From contig JABEUU010000072.1 of NCBI GenBank assembly GCA_013044295.1, positions 1 to 40,634 on the forward strand: a DNA stretch of 40,634 bases. Reading direction: 5' to 3'. The stretch is from Candidatus Dormiibacterota bacterium. Its GTDB lineage: Bacteria > Chloroflexota > Dormibacteria > Aeolococcales > Bog-877. The position numbers and the translations under genes are program-made. Positions within the stretch are counted from its first letter, which is position 1. The number at the start of each line of letters is the position of its first letter. Positions 7,998 through 15,122 of the stretch are shown here, piece after piece. The notes below the pieces were generated by a model. That model was not told the origin of the DNA. It saw only the letters and a program-made list of their open reading frames with translations, and made no database searches.

Positions 7998-9385
7998 GGG
8001 TGCAGGTCCGACGGCATGATGATCGACACTCCGCTGGCCGGGCCGTTGAGGGCTGGACCGCTGGCGGAGGGCGGGGTGAAGTCCTGCTGCTGGTTGATCA
8101 ACATGTGGTTGGTGATCAGGAATGGGCCACGACTGTTCTCCCGGATATAACCCATCAGGGCCATGATCAGCGAGATGGACACCCCCACCGCGATCAGGGC
8201 CACCGCCTGGCTCTTGCCGGCGTCTCCCCAATGCAAGCGCCCCCGGCTGACGTGTTTCAGATAGAGGGTGATGGCCACGATCGCGACCCCGGTGAAGGTG
8301 ACCAGGGCGGTCAGCTTCCAGGGGATCATGGCTCCCCAGGGGATCAGCAGGCCGCCCTGCCAGATGGGCACGTTGGCATTGGCCGCGAAGACGCTCTCGT
8401 AGCTCCAGGCCAGGGACGATGGAGTCGAGATCAGCAGCCAAGCCAGGAACGACAAGGCGGTGCACACAGCCAGGGCGGGAGAACGAAACCCACTGGCCCG
8501 GACCCGGCGCCACAGGTAAAAGATACCCCCGGTGAAGATCAGCCCGAGCAGGAACACCTGGAACAAGAAGGCCACGCTGAGCCCGCCCAGCATCATGTCG
8601 TACCAGGAGGCGTAGGCATGGAGCTGGATCTCCTTGGCGTACTCCCACCCAACCAGAGGCTGGGCGATGGTGAACCCGATCGCCCACACCAGCCCGTATT
8701 GCCCCATCCAGTCCACGTAGGCGCGCAGCTGGGGTGCCTTGGCGCGCCTCAGCAGGCGGATCCCCGCCACCAGGGCGATGATCGCTCCGGCGAAGGCGAT
8801 GTTGCCCACGAAGCGGTGGATCTCCAGGGGGATCATGGTGGGGTTGAACATGATCAAAGGCAGGTTGAAGGCCGGCCGGGGGGTCAGCATGTAGGAGGCG
8901 ACCATGTTGATCAACAGCATTTGGATGGAGGCGTTGACGAAGAGCAGGACCTCCAAGCCAACCCGGAGCCCGCGCACCCGGCCGAGCTGTTCCCACCTGG
9001 CGTAGAGCGGGTAGAGGCAGGCGATCTCTCCCACGAAGGCCGCCGCCTCGGCCAGCAGGGGCCAGAAGAGGACGCGCAGGAGGGTGACCCAGAAATGGCT
9101 CCAAAGGCCGGTGAACAGGATCACGACCGCGAAGATCGCCAGTGATCCCCCCAGCGCGAAGCTAGCCCCCAGCATCGTGACCAAACCCCTGGAAAAGCGG
9201 TCGTGATGTTCGCTCTTGCGCTTCCAGCCCATGAAGTCGCTCACCGCCAGGATGATGTAGCCGCCCTGCTGCCAGGCCGCGAACTGGACATGCATGGTCA
9301 TGATCACGGCCACCAGGATGGTGGCCACCCCAGTGGAGATCGGGACCGGCGTCAGCTGCGGGGCGAGAGCGCCAAGCAAGTGCAT
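7994..9385 (-). CDS. CydA-like cytochrome bd-type subunit (copy B, heme-ligand His retained)
   Basis: 463 aa with about nine TM helices. It matches the CydA fold. TM1 carries His32 (IMTMHVQFAAW), equivalent to the conserved N-terminal heme ligand. LAEAAAFVGEIACLYPLY keeps two Glu in the proton-path helix. His190 (PLEIHRFVGNIAF) matches the b558 His. The C-terminal MGYIRENSRGP segment aligns with the region holding the conserved Glu and the GRQPW signature of canonical CydA. GRQPW itself is missing and there is no long quinol-binding Q-loop, so direct quinol oxidation is doubtful. CydB is not encoded nearby. The gene is 1 bp from cytochrome b and 4-bp overlapped with the 143-aa unknown. It most likely forms the heme-bearing, possibly O2-reducing, part of a composite complex with copy A. 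NO reduction or pure electron transfer cannot be excluded. Confidence 0.8.
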   Translation of the reverse strand: MHLLGALAPQLTPVPISTGVATILVAVIMTMHVQFAAWQQGGYIILAVSDFMGWKRKSEHHDRFSRGLVTMLGASFALGGSLAIFAVVILFTGLWSHFWVTLLRVLFWPLLAEAAAFVGEIACLYPLYARWEQLGRVRGLRVGLEVLLFVNASIQMLLINMVASYMLTPRPAFNLPLIMFNPTMIPLEIHRFVGNIAFAGAIIALVAGIRLLRRAKAPQLRAYVDWMGQYGLVWAIGFTIAQPLVGWEYAKEIQLHAYASWYDMMLGGLSVAFLFQVFLLGLIFTGGIFYLWRRVRASGFRSPALAVCTALSFLAWLLISTPSSLAWSYESVFAANANVPIWQGGLLIPWGAMIPWKLTALVTFTGVAIVAITLYLKHVSRGRLHWGDAGKSQAVALIAVGVSISLIMALMGYIRENSRGPFLITNHMLINQQQDFTPPSASGPALNGPASGVSIIMPSDLHP

Positions 9386-9386
9386 A

Positions 9387-10601
9387 TCAGAGGTTGAAGA
9401 GCCGGTTGACGGCGAGCATCGCCTCGAAGATGAGGAAAAGGAGCACGAACAAGGCCGGCACCATCACCTCGGGGCGACGCCATGGTTGGCGTCCTGGGGT
9501 GCGGTCAAGGAAGGGTACCAGGATCAGCAGGGTGGTCCCGATCCCCGGCAGGATGAAGACTCCGACCGGGATCATCCAGGCCTGGGGGAACTGCACCAGC
9601 AGCTGGTCCAAGGGCAGGAAAAACCACTCCGGGGTGGGCACGTAGTTGAGGGCGGCTGGGTTGGCCGCCCTCTCGATGGGAGCCCCAATTACGATCGCCA
9701 TGATGAAGATCAGCAACACCAGGCCAAAGCTCACCAAGGCGTCCTTGAACACCTGGGACGGGAAGAAGTCGTCCAAGTCCATCGGGACCGCGTAGCCGGG
9801 ATCGCTGGGGAGAGCGGGATAGGGAGCTTCCGCGCGGGCCATCCGCTCGGCTCGCTCGGCCTCGGTCTCCTCCTCCACTCCCTCGTAGTTGACCCAGGAC
9901 CCGTGCTCCCCGTGGCGGCGGAGCAGGATCAGGTGGAGTCCGATCAGGGGCACCAAGAGCGCCGGCAACAGCCAGATGTGGATGGCGAAGAAGCGGGTGA
10001 GGGTGGCGGGACCCATCTGAGGGCCGCCCCGCAGGATCTCCTGCAGCTGAGTGCCAAAGATGGGGAAGTAGTCGACCACATGGGTGACCACGGTCGCCGT
10101 CCAATAGGCGGCCTGGTCCCAGGGCAGCATCGCCCCGGTGATCCCCAGCCCCAGCACCAGCAGGAACAGCACCACGCCGACGATCCAGTTCAGCTCCCGG
10201 GGCTTCTTGTAGGAGCCGCTCACGAAGGTCCGGACCATATGGAGCCCGATCACCACGAAGAGGATGTAGGCCCCCCAGAGGTGCATCCCCCGGACGATGG
10301 CGGCGAACTCGTCGTGGTGTTCGATGAAGTTCAGGCTCAGCCAGGCCTCCGTGGTGGATGGCACATAGGTCCAGAGCAGGAACATCCCAGTCACGATCTG
10401 GAGGACGATCAGAATCAGGGTGGCACTTCCCAGCGAGTAGGCCCAGGCGCCGCGCCTGGGCACCGCCTCGTAGAGCAACTGGTGGACCAGGTCGGTGACG
10501 CCCAGGCGCTCGTCGACCCAGCGATAGGTGGTGGCCATCAACCCCGAGATCGGTCGGGTCAGCCTCCCGACCAGGACGCTGCGCTCTAGCTCCTCCGCCA
10601 C
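9387..10601 (-). CDS. qcrB: Cytochrome b of a bc-type complex (b6 and subunit IV parts fused)
   Basis: 404 aa with about eight TM helices. The heme-ligating histidines lie in RGMHLWGAY and VTHVV, and again in GLHMVRTF and FFAIHIWLLPALL. PEWFFLPLDQLL is the PEWY-type quinol-oxidation (Qo) motif. The C-terminal TM region makes it a full-length cytochrome b rather than a split b6/subunit IV pair. It oxidises a quinol at the Qo site and passes one electron to the Rieske protein and one across the membrane through the b hemes. It lies between the Rieske gene (1-bp gap) and CydA-like copy B (1-bp gap). No cytochrome c1 or other CxxCH protein is encoded in the window, so the normal high-potential acceptor is missing from this operon. 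Confidence 0.93.
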   Translation of the reverse strand: MAEELERSVLVGRLTRPISGLMATTYRWVDERLGVTDLVHQLLYEAVPRRGAWAYSLGSATLILIVLQIVTGMFLLWTYVPSTTEAWLSLNFIEHHDEFAAIVRGMHLWGAYILFVVIGLHMVRTFVSGSYKKPRELNWIVGVVLFLLVLGLGITGAMLPWDQAAYWTATVVTHVVDYFPIFGTQLQEILRGGPQMGPATLTRFFAIHIWLLPALLVPLIGLHLILLRRHGEHGSWVNYEGVEEETEAERAERMARAEAPYPALPSDPGYAVPMDLDDFFPSQVFKDALVSFGLVLLIFIMAIVIGAPIERAANPAALNYVPTPEWFFLPLDQLLVQFPQAWMIPVGVFILPGIGTTLLILVPFLDRTPGRQPWRRPEVMVPALFVLLFLIFEAMLAVNRLFNL

Positions 10602-10602
10602 C

Positions 10603-11124
10603 TCACTGGCCCTCCGTGAGCACGTTGCGAACGTAGAGGGTGGTGCCCACCAGCTTGTGCTGGTAGCGGAAAAGCGGCTGGGGCGGTGGGCCCCCGATGT
10701 TGGTGCCGATCATGCTGTAGAGGCCACCGTGGCAGGGACACAGGAACACCTGCAGGTTGACGTCCCAGTGCACATCGCATTGCATGTGGGTGCAGACGTT
10801 GGAGAGGGTGATCAGCTGGACCGCGTTGCTGAGATTGGCCTTGACCACGTAAACGGTCCGGGGCACGGCCGGCACCTGCCAGGCGTCCCCGCTGTCATTG
10901 AGCATGACCACGTAGGCGGTCGGCACCCCGACCGGGACATGCCGGATGTCAGCCACCATCACCCAGGGCTGCTTGCTCTTGTAAAAGACGGGGCTGAGAA
11001 TGTCGCCCACGATGGGGGCCGCGATCAGGAGGCCGGTCGCGGCCCCGGCCGCATTGATGCCCATGATCATGAAGCGGCGGCGCGACATCCGACGCGCCGA
11101 AGCCTTCACCGGGGACTCAGCCAC
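10603..11124 (-). CDS. qcrA: Rieske [2Fe-2S] protein
   Basis: 173 aa. The N-terminus has a twin-arginine-like motif (MSRRRFMIMG) followed by one TM segment, as in Rieske proteins exported by Tat and kept as membrane anchors. The cluster motifs are CTHMQC (Cys111, His113, with Cys116 for the disulfide) and CPCHGG (Cys129, Cys131, His132). They are the complete Rieske set. It takes electrons from quinol at cytochrome b, whose gene follows 1 bp downstream. Its start overlaps the 77-aa membrane protein gene by 8 bp. Because no c-type cytochrome is encoded beside it, it may hand electrons to the bd-like subunits encoded on each side. Confidence 0.95.
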   Translation of the reverse strand: MAESPVKASARRMSRRRFMIMGINAAGAATGLLIAAPIVGDILSPVFYKSKQPWVMVADIRHVPVGVPTAYVVMLNDSGDAWQVPAVPRTVYVVKANLSNAVQLITLSNVCTHMQCDVHWDVNLQVFLCPCHGGLYSMIGTNIGGPPPQPLFRYQHKLVGTTLYVRNVLTEGQ

Positions 11125-11350
11125 TTCCGAGCGCCACTATCTCGACCAGCAGGGCCAAGCAGAGTCCCAACAGAAATAGGAACGTGAACAGGCTGGCCCC
11201 TACTGTGAGCCAGGCCGACATCTCGTCGCCTGCCAGGAAGAGCTGGCGGACTCGCTTCATGGCGCTCCAGAAGCCCACCAGCATGATCACGAAGAAGGCG
11301 GTCACGATCAGACCTATGTACCAGGCCGACTCGAAGTCCTGGTAGTTCAC
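11117..11350 (-). CDS. 77-aa two-TM membrane protein of the bc/bd-like operon
   Basis: MNYQDFESAWYIGLIVTAFFVIMLVGF... has two hydrophobic helices (about 11-29 and 48-70) joined by a short charged loop. It overlaps the upstream CydA-like gene by 4 bp (ATGA) and the Rieske gene by 8 bp, so translation is coupled and it is very likely a real subunit. It has no Cys or internal His suited to heme or metal binding. By position it could be a small accessory subunit like CydX or a bc-complex supernumerary helix pair. I do not recognise the family. Confidence 0.75.
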   Translation of the reverse strand: MNYQDFESAWYIGLIVTAFFVIMLVGFWSAMKRVRQLFLAGDEMSAWLTVGASLFTFLFLLGLCLALLVEIVALGSG

Positions 11351-12618
11351 GGAAGCACCCCAGGGGGGGCATTGAAGTTCTGGGCGGACTGATGCAGGGT
11401 GAGCAGGCAGGCGCTCTGCCCGGTGGTCGCGTCGATCCCACAGGGGAGCTTGGCGTTCTCCTTGATCACCCCCATGAAAATCGACAGCGCCAGGGCCGCC
11501 ACCCCCACGGTGGCGATCAGGCGACCCACCGAGCGCCCCAGCATCACCTCTGGCCCGGTGTGGCGGAGCGAGCGCAGGTAACGGACCAGGTTGATGGCGG
11601 TCGCGACGAAGGCGATCAACAGTGCCAGGTAGCGGAGCAGCACCAGCTGACTGGGTATGACCGCCGCCGGCAGGGCCGTCCCGGCCATCCCCAGGAGCGC
11701 CACCACCGTCAGGCTGGCCCCGGTGCCCTGATCCTGGAGCTCGGGGTTGTGCAGCCAGAAGACCAGGTTGGCGCCCAGCACCACGACCGCCAGCAGTACC
11801 ACCATCCCGATGAACATCGTCCCGGAGTTGAAGATGAAGAGGTTGTCGAAGGCCGGAGCCGACGAGGTCTTGATGCTCTCAGCCAGCAGGAACCCGGTGA
11901 CCGGCTGGGCCATCAGAAAGACCGAGCCGATCGCAAAGTTGATCCGGGCCGCCCAGCGCTGGTAGATCGCCTCGGCCTCTGACTTGGCCCTCCGGCCCCT
12001 CCAGATCGCGACCGCGGCCAGGAACAGCGCCGACCACGAGATGGCGCCGCCCGCGTACATGAGCAGCAGCCAGGGGTAGCTGGGTGAGTACATGGCATGG
12101 GCGGCGCTGATGGCGGTCCCGGGGGTGAGGGCGTAGCTGTCCAGCTGGACGATCATGAACAGGAAGAGGAACTGGATCGCCGAGAAGGTAAAGCCAATCG
12201 CCAGGTGCAGGCGGGAGTTCAGCTTGTCCCAGCCGTAGACGTAGAGCAGCAGCAGCGGCACCCCCACGAAGAAGCTCGCAAAGGCGATCGTGAGCGGCAG
12301 CAGCAGGAGGTTGAGGAGAGTTCCGATCAGCCGGCCATAGATGCCGGTCAGGAGAACCACCGCCATCACCGCCCAGGTCGCCCCGAAGCTGTAGAGGTAC
12401 AAGATGGCGTGGGCGAGGCTGCGGGCGTAGCGCAGGTAGCGCTCGTCCCCCCCCCTGCGCCGGCCCGCCAGCTCCATGAAGGGAGCCAGACCGGCCGCGC
12501 CCAAGATGAATCCGACCAGCGCAATATGGATCAGGAAGGTGGCGCCTATCGTGATCTCGGCACCGAGGGTGCCGAAGGGTAGGCGCGGTTGCGGGGTCGG
12601 GAATGCGGAGAAGAGCAC
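11347..12618 (-). CDS. CydA-like cytochrome bd-type subunit (copy A, diverged)
   Basis: The track starts at a TTG (12657). GTG at 12618 gives a more CydA-like N-terminus and is my choice. The protein has about nine TM helices. His in ATFLIHIALVGF matches the N-terminal ligand, and LLLLYVYGWDKLNSR is a strong CydA-family signature. MGVIKENAKLPC matches the conserved C-terminal Glu segment. However, the helix that carries the two proton-path Glu in CydA reads FFVGVPLLLL, and the b558 His is replaced (YPWLLLMYAGG). The GRQPW loop is absent. Two Cys close to the C-terminus (LPCGID...SACLL) could form a disulfide. Copy A thus looks like a partner subunit with fewer cofactors, taking the place CydB has in canonical bd. 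It is the first gene of the six-gene operon. Confidence 0.78.
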   Translation of the reverse strand: MLFSAFPTPQPRLPFGTLGAEITIGATFLIHIALVGFILGAAGLAPFMELAGRRRGGDERYLRYARSLAHAILYLYSFGATWAVMAVVLLTGIYGRLIGTLLNLLLLPLTIAFASFFVGVPLLLLYVYGWDKLNSRLHLAIGFTFSAIQFLFLFMIVQLDSYALTPGTAISAAHAMYSPSYPWLLLMYAGGAISWSALFLAAVAIWRGRRAKSEAEAIYQRWAARINFAIGSVFLMAQPVTGFLLAESIKTSSAPAFDNLFIFNSGTMFIGMVVLLAVVVLGANLVFWLHNPELQDQGTGASLTVVALLGMAGTALPAAVIPSQLVLLRYLALLIAFVATAINLVRYLRSLRHTGPEVMLGRSVGRLIATVGVAALALSIFMGVIKENAKLPCGIDATTGQSACLLTLHQSAQNFNAPPGVLP

Positions 12619-12698
12619 TGCCCTGCAATGCTGACGGGCCGAGGGGTCCGAGGGCAACCCTGGAGCGATATCAATCTCGATCTCGCCATACTCTGGGC
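12619..12698. promoter_or_regulatory. Divergent promoter region between bc/bd-like operon and holA
   Basis: The 80 bp separate GTG 12618 (minus) from ATG 12699 (plus). A TACTCT -10-like box (12689-12694) lies only 4 nt before the holA ATG, which suggests a leaderless message. GGGCCGAGGGGTCC at 12636-12649 weakly resembles the DosR-like boxes at 5041-5076 (about 10 of 14 positions against box 2 when read on the minus strand). I treat that resemblance as a low-confidence lead. Confidence 0.35.
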
Positions 12699-13679
12699 AT
12701 GCTTGAGCCGCTCCTCTTGATCCACGGAGCAGACTCCTACCTGGTCACCAAGGCCGCCCAGGAGGCGCGCTCCGCGCTCTGCCAGGACCTGATCTCGGAC
12801 CTCGGCCTGGAGGAGTTCAAGGCATCGGCAGATCTGGATGCCATCGAGCGCAGCCTGGCCACCCCTCCGTTCCTGGCCATCCGTCGCGTGGTGATGATCT
12901 GGGACCCGCCCCAGCTGGGTGGCGGCAAGCGCTCGCCCCGGGAGATGGAGCGCCTCTTGGCAACCCTGGCGGCCCGCGCCGAGACCACGGCCACCTGCCT
13001 GGTGGTGCGGACCCAGCTACCGGTCACCTCGGTCCTCGGCAAAGGAGTGCGGGCGCTCGGGGGTGAAGTGCGCCTGATTCCGCGGCCCACCGGCCACGAC
13101 CTGAGAGGCTACCTGGAACGACGCCTCCAGGCCCGCAGCTTGCGGCTGCCGGCGGGCGCGGTCCGGCTCCTGCTCGAGGTCGCGGCTCAGGACCTTGGCT
13201 GGCTGGAGATGGAGCTGGAGAAGCTGGAGCTCTACCAGCAAGGAGGTCAAGTGATCGGCGATGAGGAGGCCTCCATTCTGATCACCCCGGCACCTCCTAC
13301 CGATCTGTACCGGGTGACCGACGCGCTCTTCGACAGTCCGGCCACCGCCGGACCGAGGCTTCAGGCGGTGCTCTCCCGTCCGGATATTCAGCCCCCCATG
13401 GTGGTGGGCTCCCTAGCCCGAACGCTGAGAGATCTCATCGCCTATTCGGATTCCCGGGCGAACCCACCGGTAAAGGCGGTCCCGCCGTGGCTCCAGGAAC
13501 GGCTCGCCCGGCAACTGAAGCAGGTCGGACGCGAACGGGCCCGACGTTGGCTGGTCGAACTAGCGGACCTGGATTGGGCCACGAGAACGGGCCTGGTGGA
13601 CGCCGCTAGCGGGCTGGACGCGCTCCTGGCCAGAATCGCGGTCGAAATTCAGCGGGGCCGAATGGACCGGACCCCCTAA
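12699..13679 (+). CDS. holA: DNA polymerase III subunit delta
   Basis: 326 aa from ATG at 12699; the track ORF starts 96 bp earlier, before the -10-like box. MLEPLLLIHGADSYLV is the usual HolA opening (an inactive AAA+ fold with a GxDxYL-type segment). The IRRVVMIWDPP strand and the C-terminal helical collar region (LYRVTDALFDS...LARTLRDLIAYS) follow. HolA opens the beta sliding clamp as part of the clamp loader in the replisome. The length fits the family (about 320-340 aa). Its stop TAA shares bases with the stop of convergent rpsT (CTAA, 13676-13679), so there is no intergenic space between them. Confidence 0.88.
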   Translation: MLEPLLLIHGADSYLVTKAAQEARSALCQDLISDLGLEEFKASADLDAIERSLATPPFLAIRRVVMIWDPPQLGGGKRSPREMERLLATLAARAETTATCLVVRTQLPVTSVLGKGVRALGGEVRLIPRPTGHDLRGYLERRLQARSLRLPAGAVRLLLEVAAQDLGWLEMELEKLELYQQGGQVIGDEEASILITPAPPTDLYRVTDALFDSPATAGPRLQAVLSRPDIQPPMVVGSLARTLRDLIAYSDSRANPPVKAVPPWLQERLARQLKQVGRERARRWLVELADLDWATRTGLVDAASGLDALLARIAVEIQRGRMDRTP

Positions 13680-14131
13680 CCGCGTTCGGTACCCGAGGAT
13701 CCTGCGGTGCGTCGGGTGCGGGCGGCGGTCCGCTCGGTCTTGGTGACCGGCTTCGCCTTGCCACCAGCGGCTGACTTCTTGGCCGTCTGGCCGAGTTTGG
13801 ACTTGGTGCCCCGCACCGTGGCCGGGCGCTTCTTGACCGTCGCCTCGACCGGTGCTGCCGACTCCGCCGCGGCCACCTTCGCAGCCAGCTTCATCAACCG
13901 CGACTTACGTCGGCTCGCATTGCGAGCGTGCAGGACTCCATGCTCGGCCGCCTTGTCGAGAGCGGAACTCGCCAGCCGGACCAGCGACTCCGCCTCTTCG
14001 GGCTCAGCCGCGACCACCGCCCGGCGCGCCTTGACCACGGCAGTGCGCACCGCCGACCGCACTCCCCGATTCTGTTCGTGCTTGCGCTCGGCTGAGCGAA
14101 TCCGTTTGCGCGCTGAACTGCTGTTGGCCAA
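13676..14131 (-). CDS. rpsT: 30S ribosomal protein S20 with long basic C-terminal tail
   Basis: The track ORF runs to 14302, but the S20 signature begins at a TTG (14131) with MANSSSARKRIRSAERKHEQN, preceded by GAGGAG. S20 of E. coli also starts at UUG and is autoregulated, which supports this start. The core (about 1-88) has the three-helix 16S rRNA-binding pattern, ending ...LHARNASRRKSRLMKLAAKV. About 60 further residues rich in Lys, Arg, Ala and Thr follow (VKKRPATVRGTKSKLG... TARTRRTAG). Normal S20 is about 87-90 aa, so at 151 aa this one is clearly extended. A minus-strand TATACT box lies upstream. It converges on holA with overlapping stops. Confidence 0.9.
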   Translation of the reverse strand: MANSSSARKRIRSAERKHEQNRGVRSAVRTAVVKARRAVVAAEPEEAESLVRLASSALDKAAEHGVLHARNASRRKSRLMKLAAKVAAAESAAPVEATVKKRPATVRGTKSKLGQTAKKSAAGGKAKPVTKTERTAARTRRTAGSSGTERG

Positions 14132-14193
14132 TTTCTCCTCAACCTGTGTGGGTCCGGGTCGGAATCTCCCCGGACCAGGTTCGCCGACGTCGC

Positions 14194-14199
14194 AGTATA
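14194..14199 (-). promoter_or_regulatory. -10 element for rpsT
   Basis: On the minus strand the sequence is TGATATACT, an extended -10 with TATACT at 14199-14194. It predicts a 5' UTR of about 55 nt before the rpsT TTG. No good -35 is seen (TAAGTG at about the right place). Confidence 0.5.
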
Positions 14200-14221
14200 T
14201 CAAGCCGCTCGGCCGACCACT

Positions 14222-14227
14222 TAGAGT
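14222..14227 (+). promoter_or_regulatory. -10-like box for ispE (leaderless type)
   Basis: TAGAGT ends 4 nt before GTG 14232 and 7 nt before GTG 14235, with no Shine-Dalgarno in between. This matches the leaderless-like starts of holA, ppk1, marR and the LCP gene in this window. Confidence 0.45.
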
Positions 14228-14231
14228 AGGG

Positions 14232-15122
14232 GTGGTGTTGCGCTTGGGACGGGCCCCTGCCAAGTTGAACTTGGTGCTGGAGCTGACCGGTCGGCGTGCC
14301 AATGGGTACCACGAGCTCGCCGCGGTCTCTCACACCGTAGGCTGGAGCGACGTGGTCGGGCTGGAGGCCCTGGCTCCTGGCGCCCGGGCCCCAGACGCCT
14401 GCCAGCTGTTGGTCTATGGGCCCCACTCGGCCCAGGTTCCCCATGGCCCAGAGAACATCGTCTTGAAGGCCGTGCGGCTGCTCTCGGAACAGGGCCTTGG
14501 CCAGGCCACGAGCCGGATTGTGTTGGAGAAACGAATCCCAACCCAGAGCGGCCTCGGGGGTGGATCGGCGGACGCAGCCGCCTTGATCCGACTATCAGCT
14601 CCGGATGCCCCCACCTCGGCCCTGGAAGAGGTCGCTCTGGCCTGCGGCGCGGACGTCCCGTTCGCCCTCACCGGGGGAGCGGCTCTTGTCGGTGGAATCG
14701 GCGAACGGCTGGAGCCGCTGCCCCCGCTCTCCGACCAGCTCTTTCTGGTGGTCGTGCTGGCCGCGATCTCGACCGCAGCCGCCTATGCTGCGGTGCAAGC
14801 CAGGGACTTCAGTGACGGGTCTCGAGCCGAGCGCCTGGCCAGCTCCCTGCGGGCTGGGAGCGTGCCCGACCCCGAACTGTATGGCAGTGACCTGCAGCCC
14901 GCCGCCCTGCGCACCTCTGCAACCCTGCGCCAGCGGCTACAGGCGCTGAGGCACGCCACCCCGGGTACTCCCTGGGCCATGACCGGCAGCGGCGGGGCCT
15001 TCTTCACACCGCTCGACGACCCTGAACGAGCGGTCAGCACCGCCAGGACGGTCGCGCTGGCCTGCCCCGGCGTCCTGGTTAGGACAGTGGTTTCGGAGCC
15101 AGGATGGCCGGACCGGATCTGA
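14232..15122 (+). CDS. ispE: 4-diphosphocytidyl-2-C-methyl-D-erythritol kinase
   Basis: The track extends this frame back over rpsT (13707), which is a spurious antisense extension. The real protein begins at GTG 14232 or 14235 (VVLRLGRAPAKLNLVLELTGRRANGYHEL). It is a GHMP kinase: APAKLNL and the GYHEL segment bind substrate, PTQSGLGGGSADAAAL is the ATP-binding glycine loop, and TGSGGAFF is the C-terminal GHMP motif. IspE phosphorylates CDP-ME in the MEP pathway of isoprenoid synthesis. At about 296 aa it has normal length. It overlaps murT by 19 bp, so isoprenoid precursor supply and lipid II amidation genes are translationally coupled. Its promoter is divergent from rpsT. Confidence 0.93.
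   Translation: MVLRLGRAPAKLNLVLELTGRRANGYHELAAVSHTVGWSDVVGLEALAPGARAPDACQLLVYGPHSAQVPHGPENIVLKAVRLLSEQGLGQATSRIVLEKRIPTQSGLGGGSADAAALIRLSAPDAPTSALEEVALACGADVPFALTGGAALVGGIGERLEPLPPLSDQLFLVVVLAAISTAAAYAAVQARDFSDGSRAERLASSLRAGSVPDPELYGSDLQPAALRTSATLRQRLQALRHATPGTPWAMTGSGGAFFTPLDDPERAVSTARTVALACPGVLVRTVVSEPGWPDRI

Noticed and set aside
7566-9104. 512-aa minus-strand ORF
   Set aside because: Only its last ~143 codons are a real gene; the rest is a shifted frame of the CydA-like gene.
9294-10589. 431-aa plus-strand ORF
   Set aside because: Antisense shadow of cytochrome b.
7994-12618. Annotation as a standard cytochrome bd quinol oxidase
   Set aside because: GRQPW and the Q-loop are missing in both subunits and CydB is absent.
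13707-14231. N-terminal extension of the ispE ORF
   Set aside because: It is antisense to rpsT and lies upstream of the IspE start motif; a chance open frame.
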